A stretch of DNA of 64,000 nt. Source: Typhlomys cinereus. Its lineage: Eukaryota; Chordata; Mammalia; Rodentia; Platacanthomyidae. The stretch spans positions 434,001-498,000 of the forward strand of contig JALPQD010000359.1 in assembly GCA_023101885.1 (NCBI GenBank), in the 5' to 3' direction. Below, piece after piece: positions 36,083 through 48,436 of the stretch (position 1 is its first letter; the number at the start of each line of letters is the position of its first letter). Below the pieces are notes generated by a model. That model was not told the DNA's origin, did no database searches, and saw nothing but the letters and a program-made list of their open reading frames with translations. The translations under genes were made by a program, and so were the position numbers.

Positions 36083-39000
36083 CTAGGAGCCACCTATTAG
36101 GGAGTACATATGGCGCTTAATTTTCTGGGTTTGGGATAATTCACTTAATATAATTGTTTCTAATGACATCCATTTCCCAGCAAATTCCAGTAATTCATCA
36201 TTTTTGATGGCTGAGTAGTACTCCATTGTATAGATGTACCACAGTCTCCCTATCCACTCGTCAACTGTTGGACACCTAGGTTGATTCCATGACTCCGCCA
36301 CTGCAAACAGTGCCGCTATGAACATGGTCGAGCCTGTGCCATCGAGGCGAACCTCTGCTGCATGGGGGGTTATTCCCAAAAGTGGGATAGCAGGGTCATA
36401 TGGCATTTCAGTCTTTAATTTCTTTAAGAATCTCCAGACGGCTCGCCAGAGTGGCCGTACGAGCCTGCATTCCCACCAACAATGTAGGAGAGTTCCCCTC
36501 TCTCCACATCCTCTCCAGCATTTGTCATTGTTTGTATTGTGGATTTTTGCCATCCTGACCGGGGTGAGATGATATCTCAGGGAAGTTTTGATTTGCATTT
36601 CCCTGATGGCTAAGGAAGTGGAGCATTTTTTAAGATATTTGTTAGACATTTTAATGTCATCCCTGGTAAAATTTTTTTTAAGTTCCAGGGCCCATTTTTT
36701 AATTGGGCCATTGTTTTCCTTGGAGTTTAGTTCTCCAAGTTCTTTGTGCACTCTGGACAGTAGAGCTCTGTCAGATATGTGGTTAGTGAAGATTTTCTCC
36801 CATTCCGTGGGTTGCCTTTGAGCTCGTGTCACAATCTCTTTATCTGAACAGAAGCTCTTTAATTTCACAAGATCCCAACTGTTGAGAGTTGGTAGCAGTG
36901 ACTGTGCCATTGGATGTCTGTTTAGGAAGTGTTGGCCTAGCCCAATCAGCTGGAGGGAGTTCCCTATCCTTTCAACTATGGTTTTTAAAGTCTCTGGCCT
37001 TAAATCAAGGTCCTTGATGTATTTGGAATTAAGTCTTGTACATGGTGACAAGTATGGGTCCAGTTTTAATCTTCTGCATGTGGAGATCCAGTTTTGCCAG
37101 CACCATTTGTTGAAGATGCTGTTCTTTTTCCATTGGATTCTTTGGGCCCCTTTGTCAAAGACCAAATGGCTGTATTTTCGTGGGCCTATATCTGGGCCTT
37201 CAACCCTCATCCATTGATCTGTGTGTCCATTTTGGAGCCAGCACCAGGCAGTCTTTACAACTATGGACTTGTAGCACAGACCAAGGTTTGGCATGGTAAT
37301 ACCTCCAGCAGTGTTTTTGTTACTCAGGACTGTCTCCACTATCCTGGGTCTTTTGTGCCTCCATATGAATTTTGAGATTATTTGGTCAACTTCTTTAAAG
37401 AATTGCTTTGGGATTTTAATTGGTATAGCATTGAATCTGTATATTGCCTTTGGTAGGATGATCATTTTTACAATGTTGATTCTACCAATCCAGGAACATG
37501 GGAGGTCTTCCCACCTTCTGGTGTCTTCTGCAATTTCTTTCTTTAGGGTTTTAAAGTTTTCATTGTAAAGGTCTTTTACCTCCTTGGTTAGGTTTATACC
37601 AAGGTATTTCATTTTTTTAGGGGCTATAGTAAATGGGATTGTTTCTCTCAAGGCTTTTTCACTTCTTTCATTCTGGGCATATAGGAAGGCCTCTGATTTT
37701 TGCACATTTATTTTGTATCCTGCCACCCTGCTGAACTTCTCAATTAGTTCCAGGAGCTTCCTGGTGGAGTTTTTGGGATCCCTCAGGTATAAGATCATGT
37801 CATCTGCAAATAGGGATAGCTTGACTTCTTCCTTTCTGATTTGAATCCCTCTTATGTCCCTTTCTTGTCTTATGGCTTCAGCTAACACTTCAAGTACAAT
37901 ATTGAATAGAAGTGGTGAGAGTGGACAGCCTTGTCTAGTTCCTGATCGAAGTGGGAATGCTTCCAATTGTTCCCTATTGAGCATAATCCTTGCTGTGGGC
38001 TTGTTGTATACAGCTTTTATTATATTGATAAAGGTTCCTTTCATTCCTACAGTCTCTAGCGTTTTGATCATAAAAGGCTGTTGGATTTTGTCAAAGGCTT
38101 TTTCTGCATCTATCGAGAGTATCATATGGTCTTGGACTTTGGATTGTGATGAATTACATTTATTGATTTGCATACGTTGAACCAACCTTGTGTGCCGGGG
38201 ATGAAGCCTACTTGGTAACCGTGAATGATCTTTTTGATATGTTTTTGAATCCGATTTGCTAAGACTTTGTTGAGAATCTTTGTGTCTGTGTTCATCAGGG
38301 AGATCGGCCTATAATTTTCTTTTTTAAGTGAATCTTTATTAGGTTTTGGGATTAAGACGATATTAGCTTCATAGAAGGAATTTGGTAGTGTTCCTTCCTT
38401 TGCTATTTGATGGAACAGTTTAAGGAGTATTGGTGTTATTAACTTCTTAAATGTCTGGTAGAATTCTGTGCTGAATCCATCTGGCCCAGGACATTTTTTG
38501 GTAGGAAGACTGGAGATTACTTCTTCAATTTCCTTGTATGTTATAGGACTATTTAAATAATTCACAACTTCCTGATTCAATTTAGGTAGGTTGTGTTTAC
38601 TTAGAAATTCATCCATCTCTTTTGTGTTGTCAAACTTCTCCGAATACAAGTTTTTGAAATATGATGTTATAATTCTCTGGATTTCTTGGGTATCTGTAGT
38701 TATAACTCCATGTTCATTTCTAATTTTGTTAATTTGGGTTTTCTCTCTCTTGCTTTTGGTGAATTTAGCTAGGGGTGTATCAATCTTATTGATTTTTTCA
38801 AAGAACCAGCTTTTTGACTGGTTGATTTTTTCTATTGTTTTCTTAGTCTCGATTTCAGATATTTCTCTCCTTATTTTGCTAATCTCCTCTCTTCTACTAC
38901 TTTTGGGATCAGATTGCTCTAATTTCTCCAAAACCTTAAGCTGCATAATTAAATTATTTATTTCTGATGTTTCCATTTTTCTGATGTAGGCATTAAGAGC

Positions 39001-39903
39001 TATGAACTTACCTCTTAGAACAGCTTTCATTGTGTCCCAGAGATTTTGGTAAGTTGTATTTTCATTTTCTTTTACTTTCAGGAAATCTTGAATTTCCTTT
39101 TTAATTTCTTCCTGAATCCAGTTCTCATTCAGCATCATATTGTTAAGTTTCCAGGAGTTAGTGTATTTTCTCTTGTTTGTTGTGTTGTTGTGGATGTCCA
39201 GCTTTAGGCCGTGGTGGTCTGATAGGGCACAGGCTAGAATTTCGACTTTTTTGTATTTGTGTAGATTCATTTTGTGGCCCAATATGTGATCTATTTTGGA
39301 GAAAGTTCCGTGTGCTGCTGAGAAAAATGTGTATTCTTTGGTGCGTGGATGAAAAGTTCGATAGAGATCTGTAAGGTCCATTTCAGTAAGGGTTTGGTTA
39401 AGCTCCAAAGTGTCTCTGTTAAGCTTTTGACCTGTTGATCTATCCCATGTTGAGAGGGCGCTGTTGAAATCCCCGAGAATTATCGTTTGGGGGTTGATTT
39501 CTTGCTTTAGATGCTGTAGGGTTTTCTTAATGAATGTGGAGGGGCCCATATTGGGTGCATATATGTTCAGTATTGTGAAGTCTTCCTGGTGAATTGTACC
39601 TGTGACTAAAATGTAGTATCCATCTGTGTCTCTTATGATTTTCTTTGGTTTGAAGTCCACTTTGTCTGAAAGCATAATTGCTACCCCTGCCTGTTTCCTG
39701 GTTCCATTAGCTTGCAAGATTTTGGAACAGCCTTTCATTCTTAGGATGTGCCTATCTTTTGTGGTGAGATGAGTTTCCTGAAGGCAGCAGATTGTTGGAT
39801 TGTGGTTTTTAACCCAAGTTTGTAATCTATGTCTCTTAATCGGTGAGTTAATGCCGTTGACATTTAATGTTATAATGGAGAAATTATTTTTAATTCTGGA
39901 CAT
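36083..39903 (-). pseudogene. L1 ORF2 (endonuclease-reverse transcriptase) broken by one frameshift
   Basis: The 5' part, 38122-39903 (593 residues), holds the AP-like endonuclease. N14, E43, D145, N147, T192, D205, S228 and H230 sit at the same numbers as in human L1. The beginning of the reverse transcriptase follows. The 3' part, 36083-38185 (700 residues), continues the reverse transcriptase with FADD at residues 126-129 and ends with the cysteine-rich segment at about 555-575 (C-x3-C-x8-H-x3-C). The two frames overlap at 38122-38185 in different phases. The break lies near 38130-38160, just before the conserved AEKAFDKIQ block, and looks like a short deletion. No other stop or shift was seen. 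Confidence 0.93.
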
Positions 39904-39960
39904 TTTTTATGTTTAGTAGATTTTGTAAGCATGTTGTTTGATATTTATATTTTGGTGGTA

Positions 39961-41025
39961 TTATACTTCCCTTCTGTCCTCCTCGATACACTTGTTCTTT
40001 TCTTCAAGCTTGAGTATCATTTCTAGCATTTTTTGAAGGCCTGGTTTGGTAGACCTGTATCCCTTCAAGTTGTCTTTGTGCTGGATAACTTTTCTTTCTC
40101 CCTCAATCATGACAGATAGTTTTGCCTGGTATATCAGTCTGGGTTGGCATTTTTGCTCATTTAATACTTGAAGTATGTCTCTCCAAGCTCTTCTTGCTTT
40201 TACTGTTTCCATTGAGTAGTCATTTGTTATTCTAATAGGTTTACCTTTAAAAGTGACTTGCTTTTTTTCTCTTGAAGCTCTCTGCACCCTTTCTTTGTCT
40301 TGAATGTTGAGTGTTTTGACTATTATTTGCCGTGGCGATTTTCTATTTTGGTCATATCTGTTTGGAGTGCGAAATGCCTCTTGTATTTGGATAGGCTTCT
40401 CATTCTTTAGTTGTGGGAAGTTTTCATTTATGATGAATTGAAATATTTCCTCAGGTGTGGTATTTTGGGATTCTTGTTCTGGTATTCCATGAATGCGCAT
40501 GTTAGGCTTCTTCAGGGTGTCCCATATTTCTTGAATGCTCCTCTCCAGTATCTTTTTGGCTTTAACAATCTCTTCCATTGAGCTGGTTAATTCTCCTACT
40601 TTGTCTTCAAGATCTGAAATTCTATTTTCTCCCTCATTTGTTCTGCTGATAAGACTCTCTGTTGAGTTTTGGGTTGAAGATAACTTATCTCTTAGTTCAA
40701 TTTTAAACTCTGCCTGAGACTGTTTTACCTGCTCTATACCTATTTTTGTTTCTTGAACTGTTTTTCTCAACTCCTCCAGGTTCCTGTTGTGTTCCTGTTC
40801 AAAGTGGTTGATACGGTTATTTAACTCTTCTCGGATTTCCTCTTTCATATTATTAATCATGGTAATGATCATACTCTGAAAGTCGTTATGTTGGGTCTGG
40901 CTTTCATGGCTATTTTCTATGGATTTGTTCTGGTCGCAATCCATCATTATGGGATTGATTCTTTTGGTGGGAGGTTGGTCTTCTTGGGTTTTGTTTCTCG
41001 TGGATCTGCACTTTGACTTGTACAT
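39961..41025 (-). CDS. L1 ORF1 protein, intact
   Basis: The product is the RNA-binding trimeric chaperone that coats L1 RNA. The frame is open for 354 residues. The N-terminus is short and basic, followed by a predicted coiled coil at about 45-150 rich in E, K, Q and N. The RRM-like core runs from about 170 (MRIHGIPEQE) to about 255 (IIVKTLN...). The C-terminal domain follows with the typical KARRAW and QPRLIYQAKL blocks. The length is normal for rodent L1 ORF1. The stop is 57 bases before ORF2. I see no broken codon. Confidence 0.92.
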   Translation of the reverse strand: MYKSKCRSTRNKTQEDQPPTKRINPIMMDCDQNKSIENSHESQTQHNDFQSMIITMINNMKEEIREELNNRINHFEQEHNRNLEELRKTVQETKIGIEQVKQSQAEFKIELRDKLSSTQNSTESLISRTNEGENRISDLEDKVGELTSSMEEIVKAKKILERSIQEIWDTLKKPNMRIHGIPEQESQNTTPEEIFQFIINENFPQLKNEKPIQIQEAFRTPNRYDQNRKSPRQIIVKTLNIQDKERVQRASREKKQVTFKGKPIRITNDYSMETVKARRAWRDILQVLNEQKCQPRLIYQAKLSVMIEGERKVIQHKDNLKGYRSTKPGLQKMLEMILKLEEKNKCIEEDRREV

Positions 41026-41619
41026 TGTTGTTTTGTTTTTTAGGACCTTTTAGTTTCTGTGTGTTTTTCACTGAACCGATGTAGTTGGTATTGTTACACC
41101 TGCCAGTTGTTACTAGTGCTTGCCTTGGATTGGGTATGTTTGTGTATTGGTATTGTTATATTCTAGATGAGACTACTAGGATGTTAGTATGTCAGTTAAG
41201 TAACCAGGGGATGAATATAAGTATGGTAGTGCACTTTTACGATCTAGTGTCTTGGTGAAATGTGAGGGTGGGTGGTGTACTCCCTGCAGTTGTATGTTTT
41301 TGGGGTGGCTGTATGAGGAAGCTGACCTACAGCATTCATACTAGAAAGGATCAGTAAGGTGAGAGAAAAGAAAAAAAAAAAGTTTACTTATCTTTGGGCT
41401 GGATGTGAAGAGTCTCGTGCATGTGATACAATGGTTGTAGTGAAGTCCAGATGTATGGCCTGTATTCTTTTTGTTCCTTAGAGTTTTGCTTGAGTTTCCT
41501 TTGGACTCTATTGAATTCTGAGTAGCAGTGTGTCTTCCGTGGACCACGTGCGTAGGTCCCCGGTGGGCCAGAGAGGCAGGGGGTCTGATGTTGATGGCAG
41601 AATTCTTCACCTGCGACCT

Positions 41620-41891
41620 GGTGGGGGGGGTGGAGGGGCGCGGGGGCGGGAGGGCACGAGGGGCTGGTGTCCGGGTCGGGCCCCGGAGGCTAAGCCGGAG
41701 GCCACGCGTGGGTGTTGCTGGCCGGGCGGCTCGGCTCCGGGGTGGGGGGCTGGGCTGGGAGGGGCTCTCTCTCACCTGGGCGCTGGTCGGGGTTCGGCAC
41801 GGAGCAGGGGGCTGGGGGCAAAGCCGGCGGCCGCGCGCACGGGTGCTGCTGGCCGGGCAGCTCGGCTCCGGGGTGGGGGGCTGGGCTGGGG
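41620..41891 (-). promoter_or_regulatory. L1 5' promoter with two tandem GC-rich monomers
   Basis: A block ending GGGGTGGGGGGCTGGGCTGGG occurs at about 41717-41760 and again at 41848-41890, a period of 131 bases. It is CpG-dense in an otherwise AT-rich region. Tandem promoter monomers are typical of rodent L1s. The outer (5') unit is cut exactly at the target-site duplication, so the element may have started within or at the edge of a monomer. Large open frames across it are composition artefacts. Confidence 0.8.
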
Positions 41892-41907
41892 TCATTTTCA
41901 TATTTTT

Positions 41908-43100
41908 ATATGTTTTATAATGTTGATTCTCATCCTTTTCATAGTTTATACATATTAGAGTATTTTTATATGCAAGTTAGTTATGAATAAATAAATATGT
42001 TTTTATAATGTGAAAAGCATTTCACTGACCATGTAAAACATGATAAATATTTAGAGATCATTGTGACTTATGGCAGCAGTCATTAAAGTTGCCCTTAAGG
42101 TTTTATTTTTTCTAGCGTTGGGATCAAACAGGCAAGTGTTCTGTAGTTAAGCTTCTAAATCTCATTGTGCAGTACTCTAATATGTTAAAAAATAAGCTTC
42201 CTTGAGACTTGAATGTTCACTGTTTCTCTTCTTGGTTTTTTCCTCCATCAAATTATATAGAAGGTTCATTTGTTTTCACATGGTCAGACAAGTCTTCATC
42301 CTTCCATTCGTTAGTTCATTCAGACTTCTTATGAAATGCCCTCTCTGTGAAGACTGTGACAGTTTAGGGTCTGGGGATTCCTCTTTGGAGTTTCCAAAGC
42401 AGGTTTTAAGAACACTTGGCAGAAATCCTAAAATGTTCCTGGTATTTGGCTGCCATCTGCCCCTGTAGGGTGTGTGACAACTATGTAAATCAGTTTACCA
42501 GAAGAATTCTGTCATTGCTCAAACTGAAAGTATAGACATGCAAATTAATTCCAGCTAACTCCTCATTAAAAACTGGCTTCCAATAAAAGGCTACTTTTTA
42601 TTGGTATGTCTGATTTTTATCCTCTTGGTTAGTTAAATAACATTATAGATTGCCACAAGCATTCAATGTCAGTCAAGCCTAAGAACAGGATGTGAACATG
42701 ATAGCACATGATATACACTGAGTATTTTCTACAACACTACTCTAAACATTTTCTTTGGCATAACATAGTGAAACTACAATGACTGTTTATGATAGCAACA
42801 CTCATTTTAAAGTCACTAAGGTACAAAGAAATTTTCTCAGTTATTTTTTATATGGTAAAAAATATTGAGAGGCAAAATTTAATCCTTGGATGTATGATCA
42901 AATAATGTCGCTAAATACTACTCTGGCCAACTCACAGTTCACATGGCAATGCCTACATTTTACTATGTATATAGTATATGCAGTGTGTGTGTTTCACTTC
43001 ACAAGACTGCAACTACTTTAATTCAAAGCCTCCGTGATTGCTCCTGAGTAACTTTAGCTGGTTTTTCCTGCAGAGCTTCCCAGCTAACCGAAGGAAGATA
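41908..43100. other. Intergenic DNA, no feature recognised
   Basis: AT-rich with no recognised gene or repeat. Confidence 0.4.
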
Positions 43101-43104
43101 AAAT

Positions 43105-43490
43105 CAAGGCTGGGTAGATGGCTCAGTGTATGTTAAAGCATTTACAATGCAAGCAACAGGACTGAGTTCGGCTCCCCAGAACCCACATCAAAGTAGGGTG
43201 GGCATGGTGTCCTGTCCTGCCTGTAATTCCAACCTGGAAGACTGAGACAGGTGATTCCCCAGAGCAGGCTGGCTAGAAAAATGAGCTGTATCAGTGAGCT
43301 CTGGGTTTTCAAGAGACCACGTTGCCCTAAAGAGTAAGATTTGTGACACAAAAACCTTGGGCTTACACATGTGCACATACTTGCATAAGGACCCTCATCC
43401 ACCCACATTCTAATACACACATACACATACACGCACACAGACACACACACATGCACACCAAATATACAAACATGAAAAAGTACTTATAAA
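43105..43490 (+). mobile_element. B4-type SINE (tRNA head plus B1-like body)
   Basis: The head GGCTGGGTAGATGGCTCAGTG is followed by a B1-like portion with GGTGGGCATGGTG and CCTGTAATTCCAACCTGGAAGACTGAGACAGG. It ends in a CA-rich run and A-rich tail. Confidence 0.75.
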
Positions 43491-44100
43491 AAAGAGATTA
43501 AAAAGCACATTAATGCCATGTATGAGATTTTACAGCCAAACCTTAAATGATCCTTAAGCATTTTCATAAAATAAATCAGGTATATTCTGGCAAGGATGAA
43601 GCTGTGTTCACTTTACAATAAATCTCTCTTTCTGGCTCAAATTGCACAAATCTAACTGGTCTTGCTGGTGCCCAGAAGCATGCTTCTGTCAGTATATCCT
43701 CCAGAAAATGGTATTATGCAATGCTAGATCTCTCTGCTTCTTTCATTGATCTCCTAGCATTGAGATTAGATTAGACTGCAGTATACATAATAACTGTAGC
43801 CATTGAAAGTGTATCATTTAATAGTTTTGACAAATGTGTAGGCCCAGGAATCCCCAAAACTAATCAAAAGAAGAGCATTCTCACTACTCCAAAAGTTTTC
43901 CTCATGTTCCTTTGAATAATTAGCATTGGTAAGATGTTGTGCTTTGTGTCTAGTAAAGGCTCATGATCCTGAAGTCAATCTTGTCTCCTAATAATTGAAC
44001 CTCTTAAGCTTCATGATTCGTATGATTCATATTTTCAGGATAGAGTTTCTAGTGTTTCACTTTCTAGATATGTCACTTTGCATTTAAGTAAGTGTTATGC
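43491..44100. other. Intergenic DNA, no feature recognised
   Basis: Nothing identified. Confidence 0.4.
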
Positions 44101-44104
44101 AAAT

Positions 44105-44310
44105 GAAGATACACATGAATGTGTGTATTAGCATGAATTGAGCCTAAGGCTTGCACATGCCAGGAAAGTGCTTTACCACTGAGCTACATCACAGCATTGG
44201 GATGAAGTCCCATTCAGATGACCTCAAACTGTCTATCCCCTGTCTGCAGCTCCTATGTGCTGTATTACTGGTGTATCACCATGTCTAGCTGACAGTGCAT
44301 TTTAGACTAT
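44105..44310 (-). mobile_element. Diverged B4/B1-type SINE, minus strand
   Basis: The + strand shows GAGCCTAAGGCTTGCACATGCC, ACCACTGAGCTACATC and TATTACTGGTGTATCACCATGTC, the reverse images of ID/B1 landmarks. Confidence 0.65.
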
Positions 44311-45785
44311 ATACTTGTTTTCTGCTTATCCCATCCATCTGTCTTGATTTTGCTATCCCTTTGTTCCCATCTTTTTCTTTAGGTTAAATTTTTTTTAGCA
44401 TTTTATCTTATAGTCACTTTTATCTAATTGGCTACATATCATTTTATGTTGGCTTAGAAAAATAATATGCCCATTATTTTACATTCGTTATCCGATTGAT
44501 TAGTTGCACAAGTAGTGGCTTTCTTTTCAAAGAGCAAATGCCATACTTTGTTGTCATATTATATCCAGCTGATTGATTTTATAAGATTTCTAGGCTAAAG
44601 TTAGCTGCATTTACCAAAAACTCAAAAAAAAGTTGCATAGCTTAGTCTTCCTTCCCCAATTCTGTCTTTTGAAAGATGAAAAAAGCATCCCGTCAGTAGG
44701 ATTGTTTTTTATTTGCCTTGAAATAGAATCATGAAAGCATGTACTGATTGCTTCATAAGGGGTTGAGTAATGTTTTCCTACAAGGGACTATTAACATAAA
44801 CACAGGTCAAAGAACTCTTACCTTTTCAGACAGGGTTTCCATGAAGTTGTATTTGAAAGCCAGCATCATGAATTAGAAATACTAAATACTTTAGAAGAAA
44901 CTAAAGGCTCATCCAGGGAAATGTTATCATTTTCAAACTATGAATCATAAGCTAAACTGGTTGGATGAAATGTTCGTACCCTGTGCTTTGAATCTAGACA
45001 TTCATTTTTCAAAGTCAAAACAGGAAAATCTTTTTATAATAGGATTTTAATGTAGGGCAGTCAGAGATTAGTTTCTTAGTCTAGTTTCTTAGATTAGTTT
45101 CTTAGTCACATTAAAAATGCAAATCTCTGGGTTGTAAAGTTGTGTTCATGTTGTTTTTATTATAATCATCTTCACAACTCCAGGCTATCTTGAAATGAGT
45201 GAAAGGACTGAGAACACTTGCATGTAGAAATAAACGAGCTACTAAAAGAATTACCAAACTTTTGAATAAATGGAACCACAATTTCAGAGTGACTAAACCG
45301 GAAAATTTACACATAATAATGGCATGATCCTTTCTAAAATTGTACACATTGTAACTCAGCTGTAATCTGTTAGAATTTTGAAAAGATACTCAAAGGAAAT
45401 CTTGAACTGAAACATTGTACAATTGTGTATGACCCATCTGTTCTTTGACAAATCTGTATTTTCCCTCGATGCTGTAATGAAGTGTTTGTCATCATTTAAA
45501 AACTACAGTTGATAGTGAAGATTCTGAGACATGACTTGACAGTAATCTTGATCTTATCTCAGAGGAAGACTCAAATAGGCTGTCAATCAACCACACTTCA
45601 CTAATCTACAAGAGAAATATAATTGCAGAGCAAATTGGGTGACCATGTTCACTTCCTAGTGGTACTGTTTTCTGTAGTTAAGTCATACACGTTACACATT
45701 ATAAGAAGAATGCTAGTTAATTGACTTTCATAAATAATGTTTTGTACTCACATAATTAAAAAAATGAGTTTCAGGGTTTCTAAAA
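44311..45785. other. Intergenic DNA, no feature recognised
   Basis: AT-rich, with a short local repeat at about 45068-45108 (TTAGTTTCTTAG units). Confidence 0.4.
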
Positions 45786-45789
45786 AAAA

Positions 45790-46054
45790 TTTTATTATTA
45801 TTTATTCAATTGTGCATGTATGTGTGTGCGCGTGTGCTTATGTATGTGTGTGTGTGTAGAACCACGGACGAATTCGGGAACCACCATGGACGCCTCCACC
45901 TTCTTGTTTACTCTGCCCCGGGATTCACAGGCTCTGCCCTACCAGGACCAGAAACTCAGGCCGCCCCCGCCTTCTGCCCAGCATTTATATGTGGGGTCTA
46001 GGACCTTCTGCCTGCAAGGCAGAGGTTTAACCCCTGAGCCACCTCTCCAGCCCC
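45790..46054 (-). mobile_element. Young tRNA-derived SINE with CA tail, minus strand
   Basis: It has a T-rich end, a short TG run, then TAGAACCACGGACGAATTCGGG through to CTCTCCAGCCCC. A small internal deletion relative to the 19.3-kb copy removes part of the B-box region. No clear target duplication was found. Confidence 0.88.
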
Positions 46055-46479
46055 AGAAACCTAGCATTCTATAGCTAAGAGGCAAGTGGTGAAGCAGATC
46101 AAAGACTTCTCTGGAGTCCACACTGAATTAGATGGTAATAAAAAAGGTCTATGAATATATTTGCTAATAATACAAATTTAGGGAAATTAGTCAGCAGGAA
46201 GATTCCTTTAAAAATTAAAGAAAAGACAATGACATATGGTGACTAATATTTAACACTGAATTGAAATTTCTAGATAGTACATCATCATAAAAATTGGTAA
46301 GGAAGAAATTACAATCCATTATTTTCACATACTATGTTCATTTACATTGAACATCATCTTTTGAGTTGTTAAAAATAAGATAGTGTGAGGCTCCAGTTTA
46401 TAAGAATGCAGATCTATTTCAATGGACTCTGAACTGAAAGTATCACTAAGGGAGTTCCCTGTTCTAAACAGTAATCAGG

Positions 46480-46690
46480 AGGCCAGTGAAAGGTTTCAGC
46501 AGATAGAGGCACTTGCCACCAAGTCCAATTTGATAAGCTGTGTTTCATTCTTGGAACTCACAATATAAGGAGAGAATCAATTCTGGTAAGTTACCTGCTG
46601 ATTCCACATATGTATGCATACACACACACACATACACACACACACACACACATACACACACACACACACTAAAAAATAAATTTAAAAACA
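46480..46690 (+). mobile_element. Old tRNA-derived SINE with CA tail
   Basis: A degraded head (CAGTGAAAGGTTTCAGCAGATAG...) is followed by (CA)n at 46620-46669 and an AAATAAATTT tail. The family is unclear (B2/B3-like). Confidence 0.5.
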
Positions 46691-46694
46691 AAAC

Positions 46695-47260
46695 AAAATC
46701 AGCCTAGGAAAGTGTCTCTTGGGATCACTGCCAGCTGTGCATACACCATGCGAGCTGTAACAGGAGCTAGAACATCATAAAGTAGCAACCTTATCAGCAT
46801 CATCCACATGGTGCTAGTATTGGAGGCATTGAAAATGCAAGTGTTATAGAGACATGCAGGTTTGCACCAAGGATTCAGAAAGCTACAAAGGCTAAGCAGC
46901 AACTGGCAGGGATGGATTTCCTGCAAGCAGCCACTGAACTCCCACTGTGTAAAGGCAAAGCCTAATTTGCAGTGAAGACTCTAAGACTTTGGTAATGTCG
47001 GGATCATGGAACATCGGCCAAGGACAATTGCAGGTGGAACCAGACTAAGAAGAAGGGTGCTGTACTGTAGTCAATAGAACTGGAAAATGAGGGCTGCCCA
47101 AAGTTGTTGGAGCACAAATAATGCCATGAAGATATGTGACATTGAGCTGCAGAATTAACGTTTGCCCTGCTAGGTTTCCATCTTACTTTAACCTGTGGCA
47201 GACCACAGGGTCCCTTCCCTGGGCCACCTACTAATATGGGTAGTCACCTATACCTGTCTA
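46695..47260 (+). mobile_element. Probable MaLR internal-region remnant
   Basis: The segment with GAGCTGCAGAATTAACGTTTGCCCTGCTAGGTTTCC resembles MaLR internal sequence in style. It has no flanking LTRs and no clear boundaries, and the assignment is from memory of the family. Confidence 0.45.
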
Positions 47261-47408
47261 ACCCCTTGCTCCTATGGATCCTACTACCTGAAACCATCTT
47301 CCAGAGATCCTTGCTAGTCTATGGGGAACATGTTGACATGAGACATTGTGCAGCTCTGATAAGGTCAAATTTCATTACAGTGAATTCCTGGCTGCTGCAA
47401 CGCTGTCT

Positions 47409-48419
47409 TTTTTTTAATTTAAATTTATTTTATTATTTTATGTTTTTAGTTTTACAAGCATATTCAGTACTCATCCTTGCTTCCCTCCAACACCTCTCCC
47501 TTCCATCTCTCTTTCTTCCCTTTATCAATCTATCCCATTCCCTCCCACCCTCTTGCCTGTATGCTTCTATGGAACCCAGGGTTCTTTCTGGTTTGTCTAC
47601 TCTTATGGGGGTTCAGGCCTCCCATGGTATACAAAATTTCCCTCTTCAGGCCACCACACTGATAGGACCATTTCCCTTCACTCATCCAACTTCAGTCCCC
47701 AAGATTTTCAATGTATGCCTTATCTCTCTTGAGGAACTCAGGTTTATGTGGACATGTTGGTTTAGTCATTATGCAGGTCTGCTAAAAATAAGTCTTACTG
47801 CAGTGAGTTCCTCAATGCAAGAGTCCTGCCTGTAATGGAATGTCTTGTCCAAAGGCGAACCTTCCCATCTTTAGGTTCTTACAATCTCACTGCTCCCTTT
47901 TCTGCGAGGTTCCCTAAGTGTTGGGATGGGGAGAGATTAGGTTGGCCTGATTCTGGGTGAATCTTCCTAGGTCACTATTATGGCTGGCTGCTGCTGTCCA
48001 CTTCACTGCTCTTCTACTGCCCTGTCAGAGTATTGAGATCCTCTACTCTGTGGTAAAAGAAGACTGTTAGGCTGAGTGCTAAGTGTTCTTCCAATCTATG
48101 TGTAAAATTGCAGCTATTTACAGAGGAGTTTGGTGTACTGTTTTCCTATCCCAAAACCTGTCTTAAGTGGACTATCCCCATCTTTAGACTCTCACAGTCT
48201 TACTGCCTCTTATTCTGCAAGGTTTCCTGAGCTTTAGGATGGAGAGAGATTTGGTTGGCCTAGTTCTAGGTGAACATTGTAGGAACATTGGTGCTCTGCA
48301 TTATGGTTGGTTATTGTTTTCAGTTTCGTTGTTCTTGCACTGCACAAGGCTGCATCTTGTCTGGGTGTTAAGGTCCTGTCCTAACCAAAGTAAAAAGACT
48401 GGTTTTTTGTTTTGTTTTT
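47409..48419 (-). mobile_element. Older L1 3' end, minus strand, with repeated 3' UTR block
   Basis: A T-rich start then a C/T-rich run match the 3' end of L1 in minus orientation. A block containing GGGATGGGGAGAGATTAGGTTGGCCT near 47925 recurs near 48237 as GGATGGAGAGAGATTTGGTTGGCC, about 310 bases later. The long open frame at 47236-47835 is not a gene. Confidence 0.75.
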
Positions 48420-48436
48420 AAAAAAAAGGTCTTTAC

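Larger units (their letters stand above)
35090..41891 (-). mobile_element. Full-length L1 (LINE-1), minus strand
   Basis: In minus-strand order it has a GC-rich monomeric promoter (41891 to about 41620), a 5' UTR, ORF1, ORF2 with one frameshift, a 3' UTR with a G-rich tract, and an A-rich tail that appears as T-rich sequence near 35090-35123. A perfect 16-bp duplication, TCATTTTCATATTTTT, lies at 35074-35089 and 41892-41907. It is 6.8 kb long with no other disruption seen, so it is a young, nearly intact element. Confidence 0.95.

Noticed and set aside
36318..39374. Plus-strand open frames across the L1
   Set aside because: They are antisense shadows of ORF2.
41341..41958. Several overlapping open frames of 92-186 residues
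   Set aside because: They lie in the GC-rich L1 promoter monomers and exist only because stop codons are rare there.
47236..47835. 199-residue open frame, plus strand
   Set aside because: Most of it is antisense L1 3' UTR, with no conserved motif.
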